Origin: Pseudevernia furfuracea
Lineage: Eukaryota; Ascomycota; Lecanoromycetes; Lecanorales; Parmeliaceae
Assembly: GCA_022315425.1 (NCBI GenBank)
Contig: JAIUPT010000036.1
Coordinates: 372,001-436,000 of the forward strand
Reading direction: 5' to 3'
Length of the DNA stretch: 64,000 nt
Position 1 is the first letter of the stretch. Each line of letters opens with the position of its first letter. Below the pieces are notes generated by a model. The model had not been told where the DNA came from and made no database searches. It was given only the letters and a program-made list of their open reading frames with translations. Below are positions 1 through 9,972 of this stretch, one piece after another. The position numbers and the translations under genes are program-made.

Positions 1-1125
1 AAGATGGTCTTGGCATGTTAGCTGTCACTGCCGAATTGTGGGGAAAGCTAGCGAGCATCTCCTGCAGGCACATCATTCCTCTCTTTCAAAACACCATACA
101 CCATACACCATGCTACGATGGAGACACGGCCTCACACCTCCCCTTTTTAGGCAGGTAGGTGCAATAGCACATCGAGGTCTTTTGCAAGACAAACATTATT
201 TGCACCAGCCACAGGGAAACAAATACTAGATATGTCATGGTCAGGTCATCTCAACAGCAGCTTCAGGAGGCACGTCAACACCCCATGTTGGGCCGACCCA
301 AGATCAGCTTGACTTGGTGGCGTCAAAATGTGGTCTACTCACCGCTTCTGATGGGTATTTTCGATGATACCTTTAGGCTCAAATTTATGGTTCTTGAAGG
401 TTATGCTCGGCCATGACGGCCTTGAGGGCCTAAGGCCTAGCCCCTATAAGACTTTTAGCATTGTGTCTCATACTGGCAGCTGCTAATAATCCTGCCATTT
501 CTATATACACTGGTCATTACGAATGACCGCATCACCATTGCAACACTTTGCGATCTACCTAAGCCGAAAGCTATCCCTTGTCCGGAGCTAAAACATCCTC
601 GAGGTTGTTTCATTTAGATCGCGCTTTGGTATTCGCGCTTTGGTACTATGCGCCATACGTCGATACCACTGCTATGACACGAATCGAACTTCGTGATCGA
701 AGCCCGCTCTGCTAGAGGATGTACTGCCGCTACAGTTCGTTACATCAAAATCCCTGTCAAGGAGGTCAGATGGACAAAAGTTTTTACTGGGACTCGTCTA
801 TATGATCTTCGTCATCGGCAGCTTGATTTCTGTTTCTCCGTCACGGAACATTGAAAGGACTAGATTTGCATATACTGGCCTCGACCGAGTCTCAGAGCGC
901 TTGCGTGGCGCAACTGCATGAATATTTCTTGATCATTGAGGTTCTTGATCTTGAGTGACCACTTTCGCAATACCGGAACACTGATATCCGAGTATCTCCA
1001 GTACTTTGAACGCAAGCCGCTTTTCTATACATCGGCTGTAAGGTCGGTCTCCGAACACCTAGAAGAGTTCCCACCTCTCCCCATTGCCAACACGAGCAAA
1101 CGCTCCTTTCGAACAAAACGTCGCC
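1..1125. other. 5' flank, no gene recognised
   Basis: No reading frame here resembles a family I know, and the short open frames lack coding character. The last few hundred bases are presumably the promoter of the glucanase gene that follows. Confidence 0.5.
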
Positions 1126-2475
1126 ATGTGCTGCTTTATCTTCCTTATTCAAGCAGCCCTGGTTGAGCTCTGCGCTGCTGGCTACGTTCTAGAAACGAGC
1201 TACACGTCGGCAAATTGGTTCGATCAGTTCAGCTTCTTCACTGTAAGCCGCTCAATTGCCTACCGAATGCATGCTCGTCAATTGGACTCACCCCTTGTCT
1301 CAGTCCGCCGACCCTACTGCTGGGTATGTGGACTACGTCGATCAAACAACAGCAACTAACAATGGCTACATCAATAACAACAACAGCCTTGTCTACATGG
1401 GTGTCGATAGCACCAATGTTGCTACTGCAGCCGGCCGAGACAGCGTGCGCATCACGAGCAATGCAGCCTACAACTACGGCCTGTTTGCTCTCGATGTCGC
1501 CCACATGCCAGGCGGGATCTGCGGCACATGGCAGGTTCTTCCTTACATTTTTGTTCTTTTCGCAATCAGAGTTTTGGCTAACCTCTAGCCGCTCACAGGC
1601 CAGCATTTTGGATGGTTGGTCCCAACTGGCCCAATGACGGCGAAATCGATATCATCGAGGGCATCAATGACAACGCGAATAATGCCATGACCTTGCACAC
1701 TTCGGACGGCTGCTCCATAGATGATGGCGCCTTCACCGGCACTTTGACCACCTCGAACTGCTACGTCGACGCGCCCAACCAAGCAAATAATGCCGGCTGC
1801 GACATTCAAAACCAGAACACGCAATCTTACGGTAATGATTTCAACTCAAACGGAGGTGGTGTCATCGCCATGGAGTGGACCAGTAGCGATATCAACATCT
1901 GGTTCTTTCCGCGCGGGACGACGCCATCAGACCTTGAAGCAGGAACACCTAATCCAGCATCCTGGAAAGAGCCGGTCGCGCAATATCAGGGGAATTGCGA
2001 TATTCCAAGTCACTTTGCGGACTTGCAGATTGTAAGAACCCTTTCTTGCCCCATCTTCGCAATCGAATTCCGCTTTCCATCTCTCACACCGCCCTATATC
2101 TGCTATTACAACCGCTGAGAAAGGAGCTACTAGGTCTTCAACACAGACTTCTGTGGCGACTGGGCCGGAGCCGTCTGGGGCACCAGCTCCTACTGCTCCT
2201 CCCTGGCCGATACCTGCAATGATTACGTGCAGAACAACCCCTCTGCTTTCGCGGACGCCTACTGGTCGATCAATAGTCTCAAGGTCTATCAGTCTAATAG
2301 CAACATTACATCTGTAAGTAAGGTTGCCGTCAGTCCCGCTGGGCATCAGAAGAATGAGACGGCGCCCCTATTGAGCACGCCGCTTGCCATGGGTGGTGGT
2401 GTGCCCAACCCGCCTGGAAGAAGGGCGATAAAGAAGGGACGGAGTCTGAAGGGCGGGTACAGGGTCAAATGGTGA
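1126..2475 (+). CDS. Secreted GH16 endo-1,3(4)-beta-glucanase
   Basis: Glycoside hydrolase family 16 enzyme expected to cut mixed-linked or 1,3-beta-glucans outside the cell. The start at 1126 gives a hydrophobic signal peptide (MCCFIFLIQAALVELCAAG). The model has four exons: 1126-1242, 1304-1530, 1599-2031 and 2134-2475, about 372 residues. The catalytic GEIDIIEG (ExDxxE) lies in exon 3 just after the conserved CGTW-PAFW segment, and a Cys-rich carbohydrate-binding end (DFCGDWAGAVWG) lies in exon 4. Intron 2 needs a GC donor at 1531; the nearby GT at 1534 puts the catalytic exon out of frame. After NITS at about 2314 a good gtaagt donor is present, so the basic tail to 2475 may be partly intronic. 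Family assignment is firm; the exact 3' end is not. Confidence 0.9.
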
Positions 2476-2914
2476 AATCGCGTCGATTGAGTGAGTGAGG
2501 GAGCACATTCGTTTCGCCTACACGTTTTACTGTCTTCGCTGCGTATTTTCGTTTTCCCTCACACACATTTTCCTTCTGTACATACGCGCGTCGTTCCTTC
2601 TTGTTGACCCCTCACGTTGCCGTACATTCTCCGTACATTCTTCCTTTGAGTCATGGGCAATTTTTATTTTTTCGCATTTGTAAATAGCTCCACCACCCTT
2701 GCTGTGCATACTTCTCATCGCTGTACATAGCTCTTTCCATTCGCTTCCATCATTTCCCAAACCACATTGCACGAGCCTCTCAGGCCTACGTATAGCCAAC
2801 CGTACAGGCCTGTTCCCAACAGCCTCCCCATCTTCACATACATAAAACCCCGTGATTCATAACATCGATCCCACCAATACCCCCATTCATTTTATGGATG
2901 CTGGATCTCAGCTC
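2476..2914. other. Intergenic, 3' flank of the glucanase
   Basis: T-rich and pyrimidine-rich sequence likely to contain the glucanase 3' UTR. No gene is recognised. Confidence 0.5.
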
Positions 2915-3208
2915 TCAGCAACTGAATGATCTGGATACGTGAGGATTGCAGAAGGAGCGGTGAGTGTGACGGAGGATTATGGGTGAAGCTTCGGTGACAT
3001 CACCAAAGGGGAACCAGAATTCGTTTGCGGGTAGGTAGGAGAAGATGAGTAATTTGAACTCCGCAGGTAGAGCTTCGAAGGGGTGGAATGGGTGAGCTGC
3101 CGATTGATGTATGATATGGACTCTGATTCGCCCATGCTGTGACACCGACTGTCTGCTGCTGCTTATTACTAAAAGATAGCAGTGTTCCTGGAGACCGGTG
3201 GGCAGCAT
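2915..3208 (-). pseudogene. Truncated F-box-like protein relic
   Basis: The 97-residue frame contains EALPAEFKLLIFSYLPANEF followed by ILRHTHRSF. This is the F-box-like core that recurs in this window (LPxELKxxIIxYL ... LRRTHxxF). It stops just after that core and lacks the downstream (A/T)E-PYL-PC-x2-C and RxCxxC region seen in the longer copies at 4727 and 8684. I read it as a truncated copy. It might still be expressed as a short protein, but no second half is visible downstream in any frame. Confidence 0.5.
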
Positions 3209-3625
3209 ATCAGGAAAAGGTGTCAAGCATCTCTTGAGGACTTCAAGCCACCTTGCCCATCTTGAGCAGTTGATGAATGTGGCAGCAGTGCCGACAAACG
3301 TCTACTCAACTCAATGGTGTTAGACAACCGTGCGCAATGCACATTACTCGCAATCAAACTATAGCAATGGACTATCGTTCCGGATTTGAGGTCATGTACA
3401 GCCTTAAGCCACCATCCTTATGAGCAACCTATATCGAGCACCGAATACATCACGCACGGATTCGTCGAAGATGGTGACATTCAGATCCAACCTCTTGACC
3501 TTTCTCGTCGCCTTCCAGTCGCTGCGTTGTCTAGTATTCAACACCAACTCAACACCAGTGATCCGATAGCTTGCGGTTCCCACGAGGTTTCAAGACAGCA
3601 TGATCCAGAGACTTCCCCATAGCTC
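3209..3625. other. Intergenic spacer
   Basis: Short unrelated open frames only. No recognised gene or element. Confidence 0.4.
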
Positions 3626-4110
3626 TCAAACCGAGACGCAGCCCAACCCGGTCCCAGTACCCCGGTGATCAGAACCTTGTTGCTCCTTTGAAAGACATTG
3701 CATGGCTGAAAGCCCGGCTAACTGGGCAACCCATCGCCAAAGCGAGTGCCTCTGAGGATGCCTCCCCGGTTCAAAGACACTTGCCTTCTTTCTATTCCAG
3801 CTGTACCCTTGCCCACGAGCCTTGTAGAAGGAGTCGAAGTTGGAGCCAGGAAGGACCCTGAAGCAGAGAGAACAGGGATATTGACCAGGCGGAAAGAGGT
3901 ATGAGTAGTTGTCTTCGGCCTTCAGGAGCTCTTCCTCTTTGCTGTACCATGGTTGGCAAGTGAATTGGCCGCGAGGAATGATGTGGCGAAGTGAGGAGTG
4001 CATGCGGCGAAGTATCAACGGTGAACGGTAGTAGTTGTCTGAAAGGTAGGAGAAGGGTGATTAGTTTGAGTTCGACAGGGAGGGTGAGAAGTGGAGAGCG
4101 CGCGCGGCCT
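3626..4110 (-). pseudogene. F-box-like/Cys-pair protein, frameshifted
   Basis: Reading on the minus strand, SPLLTLPVELKLI occurs in one frame near 4100-4060. The continuation SYLSDNYY...LILRRMHSSLRHIIP is one nucleotide out, so the F-box helix is broken by a single-base shift near 4055. After the shift the copy continues through LLKAEDNYSYLFPPGQYPC, SLC and FRVLPGSNFDSFYK, matching the family's second half. The expected final CxxC is replaced by unrelated sequence to the stop at 3626. Its N-terminal wording is closest to the intact copy at 33634, suggesting shared recent ancestry. A short intron avoiding the shift was sought and not found. Confidence 0.6.
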
Positions 4111-4726
4111 CGTCGGTGTGGTCTGAAGTGGTGTTGGAATGGTCATGCTGTGTCCCGGTATCACGAGGTTCGCTGCTAAGACTTTGCTCATCGGGGACTG
4201 GAGTGTGCGGTTGCACTGAGCGATATTTGCAGCATGTCCAGAATACTAGCTATGAAGAATCCCTGTGTACGGTGAGAAGTCGTTTATGTAACAGCGCCAA
4301 GCCCCGCTAGGTCCAATTCGGTCTCGTAGAATTGTACAGCAGGGGAGGTTTCTTTGTTCCAGATCAAGCGAGAAAGCTAAAAGGGTTCAAAGTTGTGCCG
4401 AGGTTTGACGCATCATATTCAAGTCGCTGTCGAAGATGCAAAACTTTCCATTCTCCTCGTGGGCGTCCGAAAAGCTTGTTCGTACCGAAAAACTTGGGGA
4501 AGGGGCCAGGCCAGTCACCAGTACGAGCGTGAAGGATAATCATTCTGTTATTGCATGCAAGAACCTAGTTATTCGCCTCAAAAGCGCCCATGAATGCGCA
4601 ATGTATAATGAACCCTTGTGGCCAGACCCCCACAGATACCCTCAACTAACGACCGATAGAATACACCGTGGGCAGTAGACAGCGGTATTGATCACCTTGA
4701 GCCTCAGAGGTCTGCGATACCCCGCT
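4111..4726. other. Intergenic spacer
   Basis: No recognisable coding sequence or repeat. It lies between two F-box-like copies on the minus strand. Confidence 0.4.
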
Positions 4727-5287
4727 TCAGCCAAATTCAGCATCAAGGCACCGACCGCATTTTCTTGTACCAGGCAGTCGAGGCCCGAGCGATATGATCG
4801 GTTCCCCCGGGATGACTCCCATGTGGCCGTAGTCGCCAAGCCCCCAGCAGAGGTGACCGCGGGATGTCAGGGAGTCCCACTCTTTGAACGCCGAGCGGTC
4901 GAGGACGAGCTGGCACCCGTAGCAGGGGAGCATCTTCGGCGGGATAAGGGATGGATATTTGCGTTCGGCCTGCAGGAGCTTGGCATTTTTGCTGCGCCTG
5001 AATATAAAACCATGCAGGTCTGGAGAGCTGTATGGGGCGGAAGGAATGATGTCACGGAAGACACGGTGAGTGCGACGTAGGATGATGAGGGTTGGCTCGG
5101 GGTCCCAGGGGTCTTCGGTGTCGGAAAGGTAGGCGATGATCTGGTTTTTAAGCTCGAGCGGGAGAGCAAGGAGAGGTGGAGGAGGTGCCGTTGATTTGCT
5201 TTGGGTTTTGGTAGGTCGGATAGTCGTGTGAGGCTGGTTTGGAATTGATATGCGTGCCATCGTCCAGTACCAGAGGTCCATGTCCAT
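4727..5287 (-). CDS. F-box-like protein with C-terminal Cys pairs
   Basis: A single-exon protein of 186 residues. After a Pro-rich N-terminus, an F-box-like motif (LLALPLELKNQIIAYL) is followed by LIILRRTHRVFRDIIP, then LLQAERKYPSLIPP, PCYGCQLVL and RKCGRC near the C-terminus. The paired cysteines (CYGC, CGRC) suggest a small zinc-binding fold. F-box proteins usually recruit substrates to SCF ubiquitin ligases; that role is inferred from the motif only. The start is the first ATG of the frame and encodes MDMDLW. It is one of several paralogues on the same strand between 2.9 and 9.1 kb and appears intact. Confidence 0.65.
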   Translation of the reverse strand: MDMDLWYWTMARISIPNQPHTTIRPTKTQSKSTAPPPPLLALPLELKNQIIAYLSDTEDPWDPEPTLIILRRTHRVFRDIIPSAPYSSPDLHGFIFRRSKNAKLLQAERKYPSLIPPKMLPCYGCQLVLDRSAFKEWDSLTSRGHLCWGLGDYGHMGVIPGEPIISLGPRLPGTRKCGRCLDAEFG

Positions 5288-6139
5288 CTTGGAGACACAG
5301 CAAAGCTTCGATAATGATCAGAGATGGCTATGGAGTAGGTTGCAAGAAGAGGGGGGTTTGGGGATTTTAAAAAAAAGTGGGAGATCCCTCAAGTAGCGAA
5401 GCGGCCAATGGAGAGATTACATACAGGCTTAACACAATAATCTTTTCTACCGTTTTGACGAACGGAAGTCGTAAAAGCGGAGAACGCAACACGATTGGTG
5501 CTTTCGGTCTGCCCCTTTCGCTGCCAACTCAAGACTAATTTTGGTTTGACATGCAATCTGTTAAGACGTATCCTTAGTCTGCTGATACCTAGAAAGGAGA
5601 ACATATCTCGATCCAGGGTTAGTGGGTCTCAACATCGCATTTCGCATATCGGGTGTCAGACCCGTATTGTTTCAGGCCCATGTTGATGCTATTCATGAAT
5701 ATAAAAGACGTGTTCATTGCAGTGAATTCGTGTCATTTGGGAGATCCATTAGAAGCTATGCAATGGAATTCCGTGAGGCTTGAGGGCCGCTTGCAGGGTT
5801 CTGGGAGCTTAGGTGACTGACTGAGTGAAAGAAATACCAAGGTCTCAAAGTGTCAAAGGAGGGGAACGAACGGAGATTACCCATAGGCCGAGGCTAGCGA
5901 GCTGCAAGTCATCACTTGATCTGTCAACGAGTAGGCGCATTAACATCCATAACACTTCCCACACCGTTCACCTCTCCCCCTCCCCTCAGCCATCATTTCC
6001 CTTTACCATCTTGTCCTATGGTCCCAGCACTCGCCCAGTCCAGCCAAATCACGAGTATCAATGACTCAAATCCTCACCATCCACACTGACGGCCCTTCTT
6101 CTCCCGCCTCTCCTCGCCCTCCTCCCCACTGGGCTCAAA
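5288..6139. other. Intergenic spacer
   Basis: No recognised gene. It includes the region between two oppositely oriented F-box-like copies; nothing repetitive was noticed. Confidence 0.4.
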
Positions 6140-6406
6140 ATGCAGATGTTCTACTGCCTAGAAACAGACTTCTGCCCCTTTTCCACTGACATTACGCCGC
6201 ACGCACTCTTCCCCCCTGCAAATTCATCCCTCGCAAAAGACTGCACCGGGAAATCGTGGCAAAAGAAACACAAACGCATGTTGATCGCCGAGCGCAACCA
6301 TCAGTACCAAATTTCTACCGGGTACGGCCTCCGCTACCGCTGCACCAAGGTCCTCTTAGCCTCGCATTTTGACGATTTTTATCATTGCGACGGGAGCGAT
6401 GGATAG
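6140..6406 (+). pseudogene. Eroded F-box-like/Cys-pair relic
   Basis: The 88-residue frame contains RMLIAERNHQYQISTGYGL, then RYRCTKVLLASHFDDFY. This follows the second half of the local family, (L)L-x-AE-x2-x-YL-x-P ... C-x2-C-x-VLP-x2-F-x3-Y, with the PC and LP positions lost. No F-box core is found upstream in any frame, so I read it as a decayed fragment on the opposite strand to the rest of the cluster. The similarity is short and this is a tentative call. Confidence 0.35.
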
Positions 6407-7815
6407 GCCGGTAGGGTGCGGGAGAGGTAATTAGCTGTGAATGTGATTACTGCTGGCTACTCGTTGATATGTAGCGGTCGTGTCATGACCAGTTCAATTA
6501 CTTTGAATTGGTGCTTGCTTTGAGAGAATGGAAGTGGGATTAGTAGCACCAAATTCGAAGTAGTCACCACCACTACGGACAGAGGGCTGCTATTGGTGGC
6601 TTGTAGTTTTGAGAGCTTAGGAAGTTAGGCATTGGAAAGGGGGTTTTGCAGGCGGTGATGAGCTTTTCCAGTGTTTCGAACAGTGTCATTGAAGTTGTTG
6701 CCAGCTTTGCATGATTTGGAGACATCCTATCACAAGCAACCATACCCCTTGCGATCAAGATTCATGAATTAGTATTAACTTGAATATAAGATAGAAAATA
6801 TGCACACACTTGAACATAAGATATTTTAAGAGCATTCAGGTATTATGCGTAAGTGCGCGAGTTGTGCAGTCAGCATGCATACTTAAGGTAGCTAGCAATA
6901 CGAAGGTGCAAATATAAGGTAGATGATTAATGACTTCAAACCCAACATGGAACTCTTTTCAGAAAAAAAGGCGCCTTAGTACTCGCACAACCTTCGCACC
7001 AGGTATAAGTATTCCCGATAGTAATGCAACAATGTGAAACAAATCCACGGAGATGGAAATCCGAGCTAAAATGGGGAGGAGAGTGACGGGTGTAATAATT
7101 GACCCGTGTCTTTCGTGGTGTTATAGTGTCAGTAGCCTTCAATTTTTTTTTTGGGTCTTTGAAAGCCTGTCGCTGTCTAGTCGTGTGTGTGTGTTTGCCT
7201 CCGGGGAGAAACTTGTGCCTCGACTGGAAAAAAGGGTCACTTGCCGCCATTTCGATGCCTCCTCGAATTGACGACACCGATCTATGCATCCTGAAAAACG
7301 GGCTCTCAACGAAGCAGTGATCCTGCGAGATGGCGTGAACTGAGGAAGCAAGCAGGGGACGGTGGGGTACCCGATTACTCTTAGGGTTCCTTGGCCATAC
7401 ATACCCCCATTGAACTGTACCGTGAATAGTACTGAGGTGCGCTTGCCGCAGTATGATCACTTTTCGTTTAATTTTATGGGACCCATGTCGGTCCGGTTGG
7501 GTTTTGAGATTGTAATTACACTGATTGGGCCTGGATGCGCTCATCTATCTGCTTCAGTGAAGTCAAAAATTGGGTATCATAGGCTAAAACCATGACGCCT
7601 CAAGAACCTGCTACATGCGAAGACCACCTTGCGCGTTTCACTGCTGAACGCCAGCGCAACCTGTAATCGCCAGCTCGAGCCTTCTTAGTCCATCCCATAC
7701 CACATCTTGAGCTCCTCATTCTCCAAAATGTTGTTGCGTTCCCGCCCATGTGAACAGAATGAAAATGAAGCCATATCTGTTCCTGTGGACAATGGTATTC
7801 AGGCTAGATATAAAG
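6407..7815. other. Intergenic, AT-rich in part
   Basis: About 6770-6920 is noticeably AT-rich. Overlapping open frames on both strands at 6936-7544 are unlike any family I know and look fortuitous. No element ends are seen. Confidence 0.4.
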
Positions 7816-8682
7816 TCAATAGTGTCCTGATTTCGGTTCGACGTTTGTTGGTTGTCTTTCCTTGACTAGTCCAATGGAAGCGCAGGCAGCGATACATTGT
7901 ACGGGAAAGGTCTCTGAGCTGTTGGGAACAAGCAAGTACTGCAGCCAGACATCCAGGCTAAAGCCAACAAATGTGTGTTTGGGGTATTTGGTGTTGTTGT
8001 CACCCATGGGACCGTATTGCCTGGAGAAACGCCTTATTGCTGTCAAAGTCTTCACGAAATGTTGCCTATATTGATTGTATATGTTGTATTGATTGTCCTG
8101 GTTGAACTGCTTGGGTTGCTTGGGTTGACAACCCATCGTACTACGGTAGTCCCTTGAGCACTCCCTGCAGCGCTTCGTCGACGACAACATCCCCATGGGA
8201 ACCTCAAACGGATGCTGATAATATTTCGCGAATTTCCAGCAAGGCAGAGTTCTCAAGCAGCAATGGCACAAGTAGTGCTCCGCCGGGATGAGGTAGGGGT
8301 GGTCGCGGTCAGCGGTCAAAAGATCGCCGGGGCTCCAGTTGATACCGAGAACATCAGCTGGAAGAATCGGGGTGCGGAAATGCGGGTGGGCGCGACGTAG
8401 TATAATCCATGATAACGGCCAATCTCTCGCGAGGTGCCTGATAATCTCGTACTGAATTTCCGGAGGCAGAGCGCAAAACCTCGATGGGTCAGAGGTGGGT
8501 GTATCGTTTGATGTTGTGTTCTCGGTTCGAGGGCAGGAGGCGGTCATGCCTGATGCGTCTATAGACGCGTGCGTATATAGTGGCGACTCCTTAGCGAGAT
8601 ATTCAAGGATCTGGTCTTGAACAACGTGAGGCATGGCAGAGAGTCGTGCGTGGAGAGGCGCAGGCGTAGGGTTGGACGACAT
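7816..8682 (-). CDS. F-box-like protein with C-terminal extension
   Basis: A 288-residue frame from the ATG at 8682. A weak F-box-like segment (LSAMPHVVQDQILEYL) is followed about 50 residues later by a second, fuller one (CALPPEIQYEIIRHL, then WIILRRAHPHFRTPILP). The usual second half follows: LLTADRDHPYLIPAEHYLC, CCLRTLP and KRCRECSRDY. Unlike its paralogues it continues for about 100 residues, with an Asn/Gln/Tyr-rich stretch and no recognised domain. The frame is open further upstream to 8907, but that part overlaps the preceding gene and has no better ATG. Its start lies one base after the stop of the upstream paralogue, so the two could be one disrupted gene. Confidence 0.55.
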   Translation of the reverse strand: MSSNPTPAPLHARLSAMPHVVQDQILEYLAKESPLYTHASIDASGMTASCPRTENTTSNDTPTSDPSRFCALPPEIQYEIIRHLARDWPLSWIILRRAHPHFRTPILPADVLGINWSPGDLLTADRDHPYLIPAEHYLCHCCLRTLPCWKFAKYYQHPFEVPMGMLSSTKRCRECSRDYRSTMGCQPKQPKQFNQDNQYNIYNQYRQHFVKTLTAIRRFSRQYGPMGDNNTKYPKHTFVGFSLDVWLQYLLVPNSSETFPVQCIAACASIGLVKERQPTNVEPKSGHY

Positions 8683-8683
8683 C

Positions 8684-9121
8684 CTATCGGTCTGAGGACA
8701 AAAAGCGAGGGTTCCAAACGCGTGTGCAGAACCTGCAGCGACGTTCCAGCTCCACTTCGTATCCGAACCTTGGTGCGAAATACCTGCGAGGATAGACTTC
8801 CAAGCAAAGATAGCAAGGGTAGAAGCCGCGGCGGAAGAGATAGGGGTACTCGCGGTCAGCGGTCCAGAGCTGAGACTTCTTGGTCTGCCGGTCCGAAGAG
8901 AAGCCACGAGGTATGGACTGACGTAGGATTGGGTGGGTACGGCGTAGGAAGAGGAGAGAGAGGTTATGAGGCTCGTCCAGGTGGGTGAAGATGCGCTGTT
9001 TGAGCGGGAGAGGCAGAGCGAGGAGCGGAGGCAGCTTCTTTTCAGGAGGCATGGGCGGCTCGATCATGTTTTTCGACATCTCTGGTAGGAGATGACAGAA
9101 GGAAGATTTTAGCGGAGCCAT
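8684..9121 (-). CDS. F-box-like protein with C-terminal Cys pairs
   Basis: 145 residues from the ATG at 9121. The core LLALPLPLKQRIFTHL leads into LLFLRRTHPILRQSIPRG. It continues with LWTADREYPYLFRRGFYPC, YLCLEVYPRRYF and RRCRFCTRVW before the stop at 8684. All family landmarks are present in the usual order and spacing, so this is a complete small member. An SCF adaptor role would be the family expectation but is unproven. The next paralogue begins one base after its stop. Confidence 0.6.
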   Translation of the reverse strand: MAPLKSSFCHLLPEMSKNMIEPPMPPEKKLPPLLALPLPLKQRIFTHLDEPHNLSLLFLRRTHPILRQSIPRGFSSDRQTKKSQLWTADREYPYLFRRGFYPCYLCLEVYPRRYFAPRFGYEVELERRCRFCTRVWNPRFLSSDR

Positions 9122-9972
9122 TAGGGCATGCGTTGCGAGATCTTCCAAATTAAGAAATGTTGCTCAGCTGCAGAGTTTGCAAAGGCGTCTAAATTGAGCT
9201 CATCAGGAAGGTCATTGGGAACGGCAACGAGCTTTGAAGCCAGCAACTGGGGGACCAGCTGATGAGAGTAGTGTTATCCTGGTTTTGTCAATGGTAGAGT
9301 ATGAAACTGGCAGACGGGGTCGTAAATGGTGCAGTGCAGACGGAAGGATTGGAAGAATAGGAATGGAAGAAGGCGAGAAGAAAAGATCTGCTAAAGAGCT
9401 GGCGATAGACTCGCATGAAACACGGACCTATCTAGCTCCGGAGATTGGTGACAACCAGTCGGGCTCCGTCCATCCGGGGTAGCATCTAATGACACCCTAC
9501 AATCTGCCGGACGCCAGTTTAGGACCAGGTACCTTACTCTGATCAAATATTCTTTAAGTAACGTACTAGTACTCAGTCCATGAGCGCTTCATCCTTCTTA
9601 TCGTGATGCTGAACGATTCAATGTTGGGGACACGTACCGCTTCGACGGCGATCTTTTCGCATGGGACTTCCCAGTCCGGAACGTAAAACGAAATGGGCAG
9701 GTATCAGTGATCTTCGCGTTAACATTGTTGCAGTGGACTCTCCCTCGCATGCACTTTGAATGCAGGAATCGATTCCGAGCGAGTATTTCACGACGACGGC
9801 GTCGCAGTGATATCGAATTAATTCTACTACCAGAGGACCACATGGGCAGGCGAAGATGTCTGTTCATCAACCGGCAAACGATTATCTGTGATGGGAAGCC
9901 AACAAATCGTCTCTACATCACGCACGCAACTACCCCTCATCCACCTGGCAAAACCCGAGACGAAGTGCCAAG
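9122..9972. other. Intergenic spacer
   Basis: Presumed 5' flank of the F-box-like gene and 3' flank of the P450. No recognisable gene. Confidence 0.4.

Noticed and set aside
6936..7544. 202-codon minus-strand open frame
   Set aside because: Composition is random-looking, it contains no domain, and plus-strand frames overlap it.
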